This document shows, one piece after another, positions 30,077 to 37,840 of a stretch of DNA of 64,000 nucleotides. Source of the DNA: Morganella morganii (GTDB taxonomy: Bacteria > Pseudomonadota > Gammaproteobacteria > Enterobacterales > Enterobacteriaceae); the NCBI RefSeq assembly GCF_003996855.1, contig NZ_NRQY01000002.1, positions 131,236 to 195,235 of the forward strand, written 5' to 3'. The notes beneath the pieces were generated by a model. It was not told the origin of the DNA. It saw nothing but the letters and a program-made list of their open reading frames with translations, and searched no databases. The number at the start of each line of letters is the position of its first letter. Position 1 is the stretch's first letter. The translations under genes and the position numbers were made by a program.

Positions 30077-30734
30077 GATGACCTCCCGCCATACGTCCCT
30101 GACTCAGCGTCAGAACGCGGTAATTACGCCGTTCAATCAGCATGATATCGTGTGTTGCCATCAGAACGGTGACACCCACCCGGTTAAACTCTTCAAACAG
30201 CCGTAAGATGCCTTCTGACAGCTCACTGTCCAGGTTACCGGTCGGTTCATCTGCCAGCAGCACCATTGGTTTATTCACCACTGCACGGGCAATCCCCACA
30301 CGCTGCTGTTCTCCGCCGGAGAGCTGCACCGGGAAGTTACGGGCTTTGTCCAGCAGACCGACTTTATCCAGCGCGGCACTCACGCGCCGCCGGATATCTT
30401 CCGGGCTGGCACCGGCAATAATCAGCGGCATCGCCACATTGTCATATACCGTGCGATCCAGCAGCAGATGATGATCCTGAAAAATCATGCCGATTTGGCG
30501 GCGCAGGAAAGGCACTTCACGGTTTTTCAGACGGCTGATATTGTGACCGTCGAATAAAATGGTGCCGTCACTGGGGCGCTCAATCCCGCAAATCAGTTTC
30601 AGCAGGGTACTCTTCCCTGCACCGGAATGGCCGGTCAGGAATACCATCTCCCCCGGACGGACATGAAAATCCACCCCCTGGAGCGCCTGGCGGCCGCCTA
30701 AATAGGCTTTACTGACGTGCTCAAAGCGAATCAT
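30069..30734 (-). CDS. ftsE: FtsE, cell-division ATPase
   Basis: A 221-residue ABC-type ATPase. Walker A is GHSGAGKST (35-43), the signature is [16 protein letters not shown], and Walker B is [12 protein letters not shown]. It binds FtsX on the cytoplasmic side and powers activation of cell-wall hydrolysis at the septum. It begins 6 bases after ftsY ends; the three genes form the ftsYEX operon. Confidence 0.96.
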   Translation of the reverse strand: MIRFEHVSKAYLGGRQALQGVDFHVRPGEMVFLTGHSGAGKSTLLKLICGIERPSDGTILFDGHNISRLKNREVPFLRRQIGMIFQDHHLLLDRTVYDNVAMPLIIAGASPEDIRRRVSAALDKVGLLDKARNFPVQLSGGEQQRVGIARAVVNKPMVLLADEPTGNLDSELSEGILRLFEEFNRVGVTVLMATHDIMLIERRNYRVLTLSQGRMAGGHHG

Positions 30735-30740
30735 GGATGA

Positions 30741-32588
30741 TTAATCCTCCCGGGCAAAAAGTGCCTCAATAAAATCACCGGCTTTGAAAGGACGCAGATC
30801 TTCAATACCTTCACCCACCCCGATATACCGGATAGGAATACCGAACTGGTCTGCAATGGCAAAGATCACACCGCCTTTCGCCGTTCCGTCAAGTTTGGTC
30901 AGAGTCAGCCCGGTCAGCCCGACCGCTTCATTAAAGAGACGTGCCTGGCTGACGGCATTCTGTCCGGTGCTGGCATCTAATGTCAGCATAATTTCATGCG
31001 GGGCATCTTCATCAAGCTTCTTCATCACCCGCACGATTTTCTTAAGCTCTTCCATCAGGTGCGATTTATTTTGCAGACGCCCTGCGGTGTCCGCAATCAG
31101 CACATCAACTCCTTTGGCTTTGGCGGACTGGATGGCATCAAAAATAACCGAAGCCGGGTCCGCGCCGGTGTGCTGTGCCACCACCGGGATATTGTTGCGG
31201 TCACCCCATACCTGAAGCTGTTCCACCGCCGCCGCACGGAAGGTGTCCCCGGCAGCCAGCATGACCGATTTACCCTGTGCCTGATACTGACGCGCCATTT
31301 TACCGATGGTGGTGGTTTTACCGACACCGTTGACGCCGACCATCAGGATCACATACGGTTTTTTATCTTCAATTTCGAGTGGTTTATCCACTGTTGCCAG
31401 GATCTCACCCATTTCCTCGCGCAGCTTGACGAATAACGCTTCCGCATCTTTCAGATCACGGCGGCTGGCGTGCTGAGTCAGATTTGTGATGATTTTACGG
31501 GTGGTTTCCACACCGACATCCGCCACCAGCAGTTGTTCTTCCAGCTCTTCAAACAGATCGTCATCGATCTTTTTGCCGCGGAAGATCCCGAAGAAACCGG
31601 AACCGATATTTTCACGGGTACGCACAAGGCTGCGTTTCAGCCGGGCAAAGAAACCTTCTTTTGCCGGTCTTTCCTGCGTGTCCGCCGGAGCAGGCGATTC
31701 ATGTTCAATCAGTTCAGCGTCCTGCGCTTCCGCTTCTGCTTCAGCTTCAGCTTCCGCATCACGCAGAGCCTGCTCTTCAGCCCAGCGCCGTTCTCCGGCA
31801 GCACGGTGCTGTTCAGCCGCCTGTGCTTCCGCCTGACGTTTTTCTTCCGCGATGCGCTGCTGTTTAGCTTCTTCCGCAGCACGCAGTGCCTGCTCTTCAG
31901 CCCGGCGCTGTTCTTCAGCCGCACGACGCTGCTCTGCGGCCTGTTCTTCCGCCTGACGTTTTTCTTCCGCAATGCGCTGCTGTTTCGCGGCTTCGGCGTC
32001 GCGGAGAGCCTGCTCTTTAATCCGGCGCTGTTCTTCTTCCGCGCGCTGCTGTTCCGCCGCCTGCGCTTCCGCCTGACGTTTTTCTTCCGCTAAGCGCTGT
32101 TGTTTCGCGGCTTCGGCATCGCGGAGAGCCTGCTCTTTCAGCCGCCGCTGTTCTTCCTCTGCGCGCTGCTGCTGCTCCGCCTGCTCCTGTGCCAGACGTT
32201 TTTCTTCCGCTAAACGCTGCTGTTCCGTGACTTCGGCATTACGCCGTGCCTGCTCCTGTGCAAAGCGCTGTTTCTCAGCCGCTTCCGCATCACGACGGAC
32301 CTGTTCTGCTGCTAAACGCACCTGTTCAGCCGCTTCCGCATCACGGCGGGCCTGTTCTTCCGCCAGACGCGCCTGTTGCGCCTGTTCAGCGGCTTCCGCA
32401 TCACGGCGGGCTTGTTCTTCCGCCAGACGCACCTGTTCAGCGGCTTCGGCATCGCGACGGGCCTGCTCCTGCTCTTCCGCTAAACGCGCCTGTTCTTCCT
32501 GAGCCGCCTGTTCCTGCTGCGCCTGTTCGTCATCTTTACGGCCAAACCCCAGCCAGGAAAAAAAACCTTTTTTCTTCTCTTTTGCCAC
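30741..32588 (-). CDS. ftsY: FtsY, signal recognition particle receptor, with enlarged acidic domain
   Basis: The SRP receptor GTPase, about 615 residues, compared with 497 in E. coli. The N terminus KEKKKGFFSWLGFG is the membrane-targeting helix. Residues about 20-310 are an A-domain rich in Ala, Glu, Gln and Arg and built from repeats. The NG domain (about 315-615) is normal: GVNGVGKTTTIGKMA, LAAGDTFRAAAVEQL, DTAGRLQNKSHLMEEL, TKLDGTAKGG. It guides ribosomes making membrane proteins to SecYEG. Two GTG codons can start the protein; the second (32588) matches the E. coli start, and the first (32594) lies 4 bases after AAGGAG. The extra length is entirely in the repeats. Confidence 0.94.
   Translation of the reverse strand: MAKEKKKGFFSWLGFGRKDDEQAQQEQAAQEEQARLAEEQEQARRDAEAAEQVRLAEEQARRDAEAAEQAQQARLAEEQARRDAEAAEQVRLAAEQVRRDAEAAEKQRFAQEQARRNAEVTEQQRLAEEKRLAQEQAEQQQRAEEEQRRLKEQALRDAEAAKQQRLAEEKRQAEAQAAEQQRAEEEQRRIKEQALRDAEAAKQQRIAEEKRQAEEQAAEQRRAAEEQRRAEEQALRAAEEAKQQRIAEEKRQAEAQAAEQHRAAGERRWAEEQALRDAEAEAEAEAEAQDAELIEHESPAPADTQERPAKEGFFARLKRSLVRTRENIGSGFFGIFRGKKIDDDLFEELEEQLLVADVGVETTRKIITNLTQHASRRDLKDAEALFVKLREEMGEILATVDKPLEIEDKKPYVILMVGVNGVGKTTTIGKMARQYQAQGKSVMLAAGDTFRAAAVEQLQVWGDRNNIPVVAQHTGADPASVIFDAIQSAKAKGVDVLIADTAGRLQNKSHLMEELKKIVRVMKKLDEDAPHEIMLTLDASTGQNAVSQARLFNEAVGLTGLTLTKLDGTAKGGVIFAIADQFGIPIRYIGVGEGIEDLRPFKAGDFIEALFARED
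31735..32215 (-). repeat. Four 120-bp repeats in the FtsY acidic domain
   Basis: The sequence TTTTTCTTCCGC recurs at 31839, 31959, 32079 and 32199, exactly 120 bases apart. In protein terms this is a 40-residue unit of the type EEKRQAEAQAAEQ…RRIKEQALRDAEAAKQQRIA, repeated about four times. Predicted to form a long, highly charged helix or coiled coil. Exact spacing points to unequal crossing-over or slippage. Confidence 0.85.
32216..32520 (-). repeat. Shorter 17-20-residue repeats in FtsY
   Basis: Around five units of the type LAEEQARRDAEAAEQVR precede the 40-residue repeats. Unit length varies (17-20 residues) through insertion of short QAQ or EQ steps. They share the RRDAEAAEQ core with the longer units, suggesting that both arose from one ancestral helix. 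Confidence 0.75.
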
Positions 32589-32848
32589 AGCCACTATACT
32601 CCTTGCATACTGCCACCCGTTACCTTCCGGCACGGTATGTCCGGAAAATCCTGAGCAGATATGGCGTCTTTATCATCATTAATTACAAATCAGACGCAGT
32701 CTATCATTTCACAGGATGGTTGCGCATCGGCTTTCCGTAATTTCATATTAAATTTAAACGAACTTTTACAAAACCTGCGTATAATATTCCGCTGCTTTCC
32801 CGTTTGTTATTCATATTTTTGAATTAATAATTTCAGAATTAATAAGTT

Positions 32849-33466
32849 ATGAAGGTTATGGTTAAAAAAGCTCAAACCGCACCACAAGGGCAGATCCGCA
32901 TTATCGCCGGTCTCTGGCGCGGACGAAAACTGCCGGTTCTGACACATGACGGCCTGCGACCGACCACTGATCGCGTGCGTGAAACCCTGTTTAACTGGCT
33001 GATGCCGGTGATTAACGGCACGCGTTGTCTTGATGCGTTCGCGGGCAGTGGTGCACTCGGTTTTGAGGCACTGTCCCGCTATGCCGCCGCCGTGACATTT
33101 ACCGAACTCAACCGCGCCGTCGCAGCTCAGATCAGCGCCAATGCCCGTCTGCTCAATTGTGAACAGGCCACTGTCATCAACCAGAGTGCCCTCCAGTTTC
33201 TGGCTCAGCCGGGAACACCGTTTGATGTCGTGTTTCTTGACCCGCCGTTCCGTAAAGGACTGCTTCAGGAAACCGTTGATTTACTGGAGCAAAATAACTG
33301 GCTCAGCCCGGATTCCATGATCTACATTGAAGCCGAGGCGGAATCAGACACACTGGTTGTTCCGGGTAACTGGGTGTGCCACCGGGAGAAGGTGGCCGGT
33401 CAGGTTGCGTATCGTCTTTATCTGCGTCAGACGCAGATGACTGAACCGGAGTCCGTATGTTCCTGA
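32849..33466 (+). CDS. rsmD: RsmD, 16S rRNA m2G966 methyltransferase
   Basis: A 205-residue SAM-dependent methyltransferase that modifies G966 of 16S rRNA in the 30S subunit. The N-terminal segment IRIIAGLWRGRKLPV and GLRPTTDRVRETLFNWL are family signatures. The SAM loop is DAFAGSGALGFEAL (about 61-74), and the catalytic motif DPPFR is at about 131-135. Divergent from ftsY, as in E. coli. It overlaps yhhL by 10 bases. Confidence 0.95.
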   Translation: MKVMVKKAQTAPQGQIRIIAGLWRGRKLPVLTHDGLRPTTDRVRETLFNWLMPVINGTRCLDAFAGSGALGFEALSRYAAAVTFTELNRAVAAQISANARLLNCEQATVINQSALQFLAQPGTPFDVVFLDPPFRKGLLQETVDLLEQNNWLSPDSMIYIEAEAESDTLVVPGNWVCHREKVAGQVAYRLYLRQTQMTEPESVCS

Positions 33467-33744
33467 TTAATATTGGCCGGATACTGATGCTGGCCGTCTG
33501 GGGTTTTCTGGTTTTCAGCCCGGTACATCCGTTCCCGAAACCGCTGAATATCTTTATGCATATCGCCACCTTTTTTATGGTGGTGATGCACGGCCTGCTG
33601 ATGGCACTGTATAATGCCGGTCAGCCGCAGGCTAAGAAACTGACAGCCGCCGGTAAAGTGCGCGTCTTTTTATTCGGCGTGTTTGAACTGCTCGCCCTGC
33701 TGCGCCGCCAGCAGGCGGAACTGAAGAATCAGGATAAATCCTGA
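33457..33744 (+). CDS. yhhL: YhhL, DUF1145 membrane protein
   Basis: A 95-residue protein with two or three hydrophobic segments (about 5-22, 31-52 and 70-82) and a basic C terminus. It matches the DUF1145 family, which follows rsmD in enterobacteria. The function is unknown. It overlaps rsmD by 10 bases, so it is probably co-translated. Its stop directly abuts the stop of the convergent yhhM. Confidence 0.88.
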   Translation: MFLINIGRILMLAVWGFLVFSPVHPFPKPLNIFMHIATFFMVVMHGLLMALYNAGQPQAKKLTAAGKVRVFLFGVFELLALLRRQQAELKNQDKS

Positions 33745-34098
33745 TCAGCGCAGCGGTTCATAACGGATAAACCGTGTCCCCTGCATTGACAGCGTTCCGC
33801 GTGAATGCAGGGCTATCTCCTTATACTCATCCTCTTTGATGTACACCACGATGGTTTTCCCTGACAGCGGCGTGAAATGCACCTCATAACGGAAAGTTTC
33901 CGGGAAAACCACATCCCGCTCACGGGAGCGCATATTCGGGTACGGATAATCCTTTTTCTCTGTCACAGTGACCTGATATGTCACTACCGCAGAGCTGTCA
34001 TTTAGCTCATTTTGTTTGCGCTGTTCAAAGAAGCGGCGGGTTGCCAGCACAATGATCAGAGCGGCAACAATAAAACCTAACAAACCGAATTTGTTCAT
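33745..34098 (-). CDS. yhhM: YhhM, DUF2500 membrane-anchored protein
   Basis: A 117-residue protein with one N-terminal span (about 3-22) and a domain of beta type containing YQVTVTEKKDYPYPNMRSR. It matches the DUF2500 family, which sits at this spot in E. coli. The function is unknown; the domain probably faces the periplasm. Confidence 0.88.
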   Translation of the reverse strand: MNKFGLLGFIVAALIIVLATRRFFEQRKQNELNDSSAVVTYQVTVTEKKDYPYPNMRSRERDVVFPETFRYEVHFTPLSGKTIVVYIKEDEYKEIALHSRGTLSMQGTRFIRYEPLR

Positions 34099-34203
34099 GG
34101 GTAAGGTTGTTTTCCTGCAATCTGGTTGATCGTGTTCTGTAAATACGGGATATTATCAGATATTCAGGTGTTAATCGCCATCAACATACCTCAAGGACAC
34201 CCT

Positions 34204-34836
34204 ATGAATTGGCCATTTATTGCTGTACTTTTTTCCGGCTGGCTCTATATCGACGCCGCCTACCGGGGACCAAACTGGCAGCGCTGGGTTTTCCGTCCCG
34301 TCACCCTGCTGCTGTTACTGCTGTGGGCATGGAGCGGGGATTACGGGCTGGATATCTCCGGGTATCTGGTGTGTGTCGGGCTGTTAGTGGCCATTGTGTC
34401 TGATGCCATCCGTCTGGTTGCTGATAATAAAATCGATCTGTCACTGTATACCAGTGCTGTGTTTTATCTGCTGTATGCCCTGAGTTTCGCCCTGCTCAAT
34501 AATTTCACCTTCTATATTCCGCTGATGATTGCCGTGCCGGTGATTGCCGTTGCGGTACTCGCGCTGCTCTGGTACAAACTCGGCGATCACAAAGTGCCGG
34601 TGATGACGGCGCTGCTCAGTGCGCTGGTGATGGGCTGGATGGCCGGGGAACAATTCTTCGGTCTGGGAACTGACTACAACTTCTCCCTGATGATCGGGGC
34701 ATTCTGTCTGGTGCTGAACCTGATTCTCTGGCTGATTAACCGCTTCCTGTTTACGTTTAAACTGGCAAAAGCGGTTTACTCCACTTTCTATTTCCTCGGG
34801 CATTTCCTGATCGTCCGCGCCATTACACTGATGTAA
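34204..34836 (+). CDS. yhhN: YhhN family membrane protein (lysoplasmalogenase-like)
   Basis: A 210-residue polytopic protein with about eight spans. It belongs to the YhhN/TMEM86 family; animal relatives hydrolyse lysoplasmalogen, but the bacterial substrate is not settled. The ATG was chosen because AAGGA precedes it by 7 bases; the frame is open further upstream without a binding site. It occupies its usual place between yhhM and zntA. Confidence 0.88.
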   Translation: MNWPFIAVLFSGWLYIDAAYRGPNWQRWVFRPVTLLLLLLWAWSGDYGLDISGYLVCVGLLVAIVSDAIRLVADNKIDLSLYTSAVFYLLYALSFALLNNFTFYIPLMIAVPVIAVAVLALLWYKLGDHKVPVMTALLSALVMGWMAGEQFFGLGTDYNFSLMIGAFCLVLNLILWLINRFLFTFKLAKAVYSTFYFLGHFLIVRAITLM

Positions 34837-34891
34837 TTCTGCCCCTGACAACAGGAGCGCACAATTTGCCAATAATTATGCGTTCCTGTTG

Positions 34892-34923
34892 TTGACTCTG
34901 GAGTAGACTCCAATGTGTACACT
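34892..34923 (+). promoter_or_regulatory. ZntR-type zntA promoter
   Basis: TTGACT, a 20-base spacer, then TACACT. The spacer contains the near-palindrome CTGGAGTAGACTCCA. The overlong spacer with a palindrome inside is the mark of MerR-family promoters, and the sequence is very close to the E. coli zntA promoter as I recall it. Zn(II), Cd(II) or Pb(II) bound to ZntR would untwist and activate it. Confidence 0.88.
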
Positions 34924-34927
34924 TCCT

Positions 34928-34946
34928 GTTAATGAGAAAAATTAAC
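34928..34946 (+). other. Hairpin in the zntA leader
   Basis: GTTAA and TTAAC flank the ATG at 34932 and can pair around a 9-base loop. The predicted transcription start (about 34930) falls within this element, so the ATG is nearly at the 5' end of the mRNA. This makes it doubtful as the real zntA start. Confidence 0.5.
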
Positions 34947-37331
34947 ATCAACTTACCGTTGAACAGGGAGGTGTTTATACACCCGGATAAAGAACATCAT
35001 GAGCATACTCATACCAGCAGCTGCTGCGGCAGTAAATCTGCCTGCTCCACCGGCGGAAAAAGTGAGTCACAGGCTCATCAGCCACACGACCATACCGCAC
35101 ACGATCACAGTGAGCACGAGCATCCGGAACACGACGACGATGAGTCCCGTGCGCATGGTCATGAACATGCACGCGGCAGCTGCTGTTCACACGACAACAC
35201 CGCTGCGGATGATACGGTACTGCCGGAGTCAGCCGGAAGCCAGCGCTACAACTGGCAGGTGGAAGGGATGGACTGCCCGAGCTGTGCCCGCAAGATTGAA
35301 ACTGCCGTCCTGAAAATTGCGGCGGTCACCCAGGCGAAAGTGATGTTCGCCACGGAAAAACTGGTGGTGGATGCCGCCGGTGATGTCCGTGCGGATGTGA
35401 CCAGTGCGGTGCAGCAGGCCGGATTTTCGCTCTGGGATCTGAACAGCGGCAGTGCCGCTTCGAAGAAAAAAGAAGAGCAGAGCCTGCTGAAACAGGCAAC
35501 GCCGATGCTGATTCTGGCGGTACTGATAGCCCTCAGCTATGCCCTGGAGTTTGTGAATCCGGTACTGGGTAAATACGCCTTTATCGCCTCAACACTGATC
35601 GGGCTGTTCCCGATCGCCAAAAGCTCACTGCGTCTTATCCGCTCCGGCACCCCGTTTGCGATTGAAACGCTGATGACGGTTGCGGCAGCCGGTGCCATTG
35701 TTATCGGTGCCACCGAAGAAGCAGCCATGGTGATTCTGCTGTTCCTGCTGGGCGAAATGCTGGAGTCTTATTCGGCAGGCCGCGCACGGCGGGGTGTCAG
35801 CGCACTGATGGCGCTGGTGCCGGAAGATGCGGTGGTCATTAAGGACGGGAAGAAAGTCTCCGTACCGGTTGCACAGCTGCGTCCCGGTGACATTATTGAG
35901 ATCGCGCCGGGCGGTCGTCTGCCGACAGATGCTGAGCTGCTCAGTGAATTTGCCAGCTTTGACGAAAGTGCCCTGACCGGGGAATCCGTACCGGTTGAGC
36001 GGGCACAGGGTGAAAAAGTGGCCGCCGGTTCACTGTCAGTCGATCGCGCAGTGCAGATGAAAGTGGTCTCCGAGCAGGGTCAGAACGCCATCGACCGCAT
36101 TCTGATACTGATTGAGGAAGCCGAAGAGCGCCGGGCACCAATCGAACGTTTTATCGACCGTTTCAGCCGCTACTATACACCGATGATTATGCTGTTCTCG
36201 GCCCTAGTGATTGTCATTCCGCCGCTGTTTATGGGCCAGGAATGGTATCCGTGGATCTACCGTGGTCTGACACTGCTGCTGATTGGTTGTCCGTGTGCCC
36301 TGGTTATCTCCACTCCGGCAGCAATTACCTCCGCCCTGGCCGCCGCCACCCGCCGTGGTGCGCTGATTAAAGGCGGCGCCGCACTGGAGCAGCTGGGTAC
36401 AGTGACCACTGTCGCGCTGGATAAAACCGGTACGCTGACAGAAGGTAAACCGCAGGTGACTGATATTGTTGCCCTGAATAATCACAATGATGCCGATGTG
36501 CTGATGTTTGCCTCCGCCGTGGAAAGCGGGTCACATCACCCGTTAGCCAAAGCGATTCTGGAACGTACTGAGGAGCACGGGCTGACCATCACAGAAGCAG
36601 AAAACCGTAAAGCCCATGCTGGTAAAGGGGTTGACGGGGATCTCAACGGTGTGACCATCCTGGTCAGTGCGCCGGGTAAACTGGCTGACGGCCTGCTGAC
36701 GGATGCCGCGGCAGCAGAAGTCACCAGGCTGGAAAATGAAGGGAAAACGGTGGTTGCCGTGGTTGCCGGAAACCAGCTGACAGGTCTTATCGCGATGCAG
36801 GATACCCTGCGAAGTGATGCAGTGGAGGCTATCAGACAACTGAAAGCGATGGGTGTCAGCGCCGTGATGCTGACCGGGGATAACCCGCGGGCGGCTGCCG
36901 CTATCGCCGGTACTATCGGCATGGATTTCCGCGCCGGGCTGATGCCGGAAGATAAAGTCAAAGCAGTGATGGCGCTGAATAATGAGCACCACACCATGAT
37001 GGTCGGCGACGGTATCAATGATGCTCCTGCAATGAAAGCGGCCAGTATCGGGGTTGCCATGGGCAGCGGGACAGATGTGGCACTGGAAACCGCCGATGCC
37101 GCACTGACTCACAACCGCCTGACCGGCATTGCAGAGGTGATTACGCTGTCGCGGGCCACCCGTAAGGTCATCCGCGAGAACATCACTATCGCGCTGGGTC
37201 TGAAAGCGGTGTTCCTAGTCACCACCCTGATGGGACTGACCGGCCTGTGGGTTGCGGTTCTGGCTGACTCCGGTGCAACCGCGCTGGTGACTGCCAACGC
37301 CGTCCGCCTGCTGCGGGTAATGAAAAAATAA
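34932..37331 (+). CDS. zntA: ZntA, zinc/cadmium/lead-exporting P-type ATPase
   Basis: A P1B-type ATPase of up to 799 residues that pumps Zn(II), Cd(II) and Pb(II) out of the cell. Residues about 18-95 are extremely rich in His, with three Cys-containing clusters (SSCCGSKSAC, GSCCSH). The HMA domain follows with GMDCPSC (112-118). The ATPase core has TGES, the CPC metal site (about 452-454), DKTGTLTEGKP and MVGDGINDAPAM. The E. coli protein is 732 residues, so most of the extra length is the His-rich region. The start is uncertain: the ATG lies almost at the predicted mRNA 5' end, and a GTG at 34971 directly follows AGGGAG. Confidence 0.93.
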   Translation: MRKININLPLNREVFIHPDKEHHEHTHTSSCCGSKSACSTGGKSESQAHQPHDHTAHDHSEHEHPEHDDDESRAHGHEHARGSCCSHDNTAADDTVLPESAGSQRYNWQVEGMDCPSCARKIETAVLKIAAVTQAKVMFATEKLVVDAAGDVRADVTSAVQQAGFSLWDLNSGSAASKKKEEQSLLKQATPMLILAVLIALSYALEFVNPVLGKYAFIASTLIGLFPIAKSSLRLIRSGTPFAIETLMTVAAAGAIVIGATEEAAMVILLFLLGEMLESYSAGRARRGVSALMALVPEDAVVIKDGKKVSVPVAQLRPGDIIEIAPGGRLPTDAELLSEFASFDESALTGESVPVERAQGEKVAAGSLSVDRAVQMKVVSEQGQNAIDRILILIEEAEERRAPIERFIDRFSRYYTPMIMLFSALVIVIPPLFMGQEWYPWIYRGLTLLLIGCPCALVISTPAAITSALAAATRRGALIKGGAALEQLGTVTTVALDKTGTLTEGKPQVTDIVALNNHNDADVLMFASAVESGSHHPLAKAILERTEEHGLTITEAENRKAHAGKGVDGDLNGVTILVSAPGKLADGLLTDAAAAEVTRLENEGKTVVAVVAGNQLTGLIAMQDTLRSDAVEAIRQLKAMGVSAVMLTGDNPRAAAAIAGTIGMDFRAGLMPEDKVKAVMALNNEHHTMMVGDGINDAPAMKAASIGVAMGSGTDVALETADAALTHNRLTGIAEVITLSRATRKVIRENITIALGLKAVFLVTTLMGLTGLWVAVLADSGATALVTANAVRLLRVMKK

Positions 37332-37370
37332 CCCCCTGAGCAACAGACAAAAGAACGTTTGTACATCAAT

Positions 37371-37403
37371 GCCGGTCACCCAAGGGTGACCGGCATTATT
37401 TTT
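37371..37403 (+). terminator. zntA terminator
   Basis: GCCGGTCACCC and GGGTGACCGGC form a perfect 11-bp stem with a 2-base gap, followed by ATTATTTTT. It comes 40 bases after the zntA stop. Confidence 0.85.
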
Positions 37404-37762
37404 AAAAGGATATAACACTTCAGTTTTACCGGAAATTCCCTCTCTGTTTCCGGACTAAATCAGCAATAACAAATGTCAGTGATGTATTCTGTATTTTTTT
37501 TAATAACAAGGTATTTTCCTGTTATATCAAATAATGTTCATCCCGCTGAAGCATTATCACTTTTTATCCTGCCATGTTATTTTTACTTATCATTTTATAT
37601 TTCCTTTCGGTAGAATTTTACTTAACCTGGAATATTTCCGACCGTCATTAACTCTGAATAAATTGTATTACCGATTTTATAGCACCGTAAATTTACGTAT
37701 ATCATTATGTGACTAAATTTATTTTATACACTACGGCAAGGCAGATAATTACGTAAAAATAC
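37404..37762. other. AT-rich region upstream of the autotransporter
   Basis: About 360 bases with clearly higher A+T than the flanking genes, as is often seen before H-NS-controlled adhesin genes. It contains the perfect palindrome CGTAAATTTACG at 37686-37697. No GATC cluster of the Ag43 type is present. I see no supported coding sequence. Confidence 0.4.
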
Positions 37763-37781
37763 GCATCCTTTTTAAGGATGC
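37763..37781 (+). other. Hairpin in the autotransporter leader
   Basis: GCATCCTT-TTT-AAGGATGC forms a perfect 8-bp stem, 59 bases before the coding start. No T-run follows, so it is more likely an mRNA leader structure or operator than a terminator. The right arm contains AAGGA. Confidence 0.5.
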
Positions 37782-37840
37782 TATTTCCGTTGTTTATTAA
37801 AAGTGACTACAGAATCAAGCATAAAAGGAATAGTTTAAAT

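Noticed and set aside
31700..32560. Regularly spaced repeats that might suggest a CRISPR array or tandem satellite
   Set aside because: The 120-bp repeats are in frame and encode charged helix in FtsY; there are no unique spacers and no cas genes.
34126..34203. Longer N terminus of YhhN
   Set aside because: The upstream frame lacks a binding site, whereas AAGGA precedes the ATG at 34204, which also gives the usual family length.
37404..37840. Ag43-like Dam/OxyR switch before the autotransporter
   Set aside because: No cluster of GATC sites is present in the upstream region.
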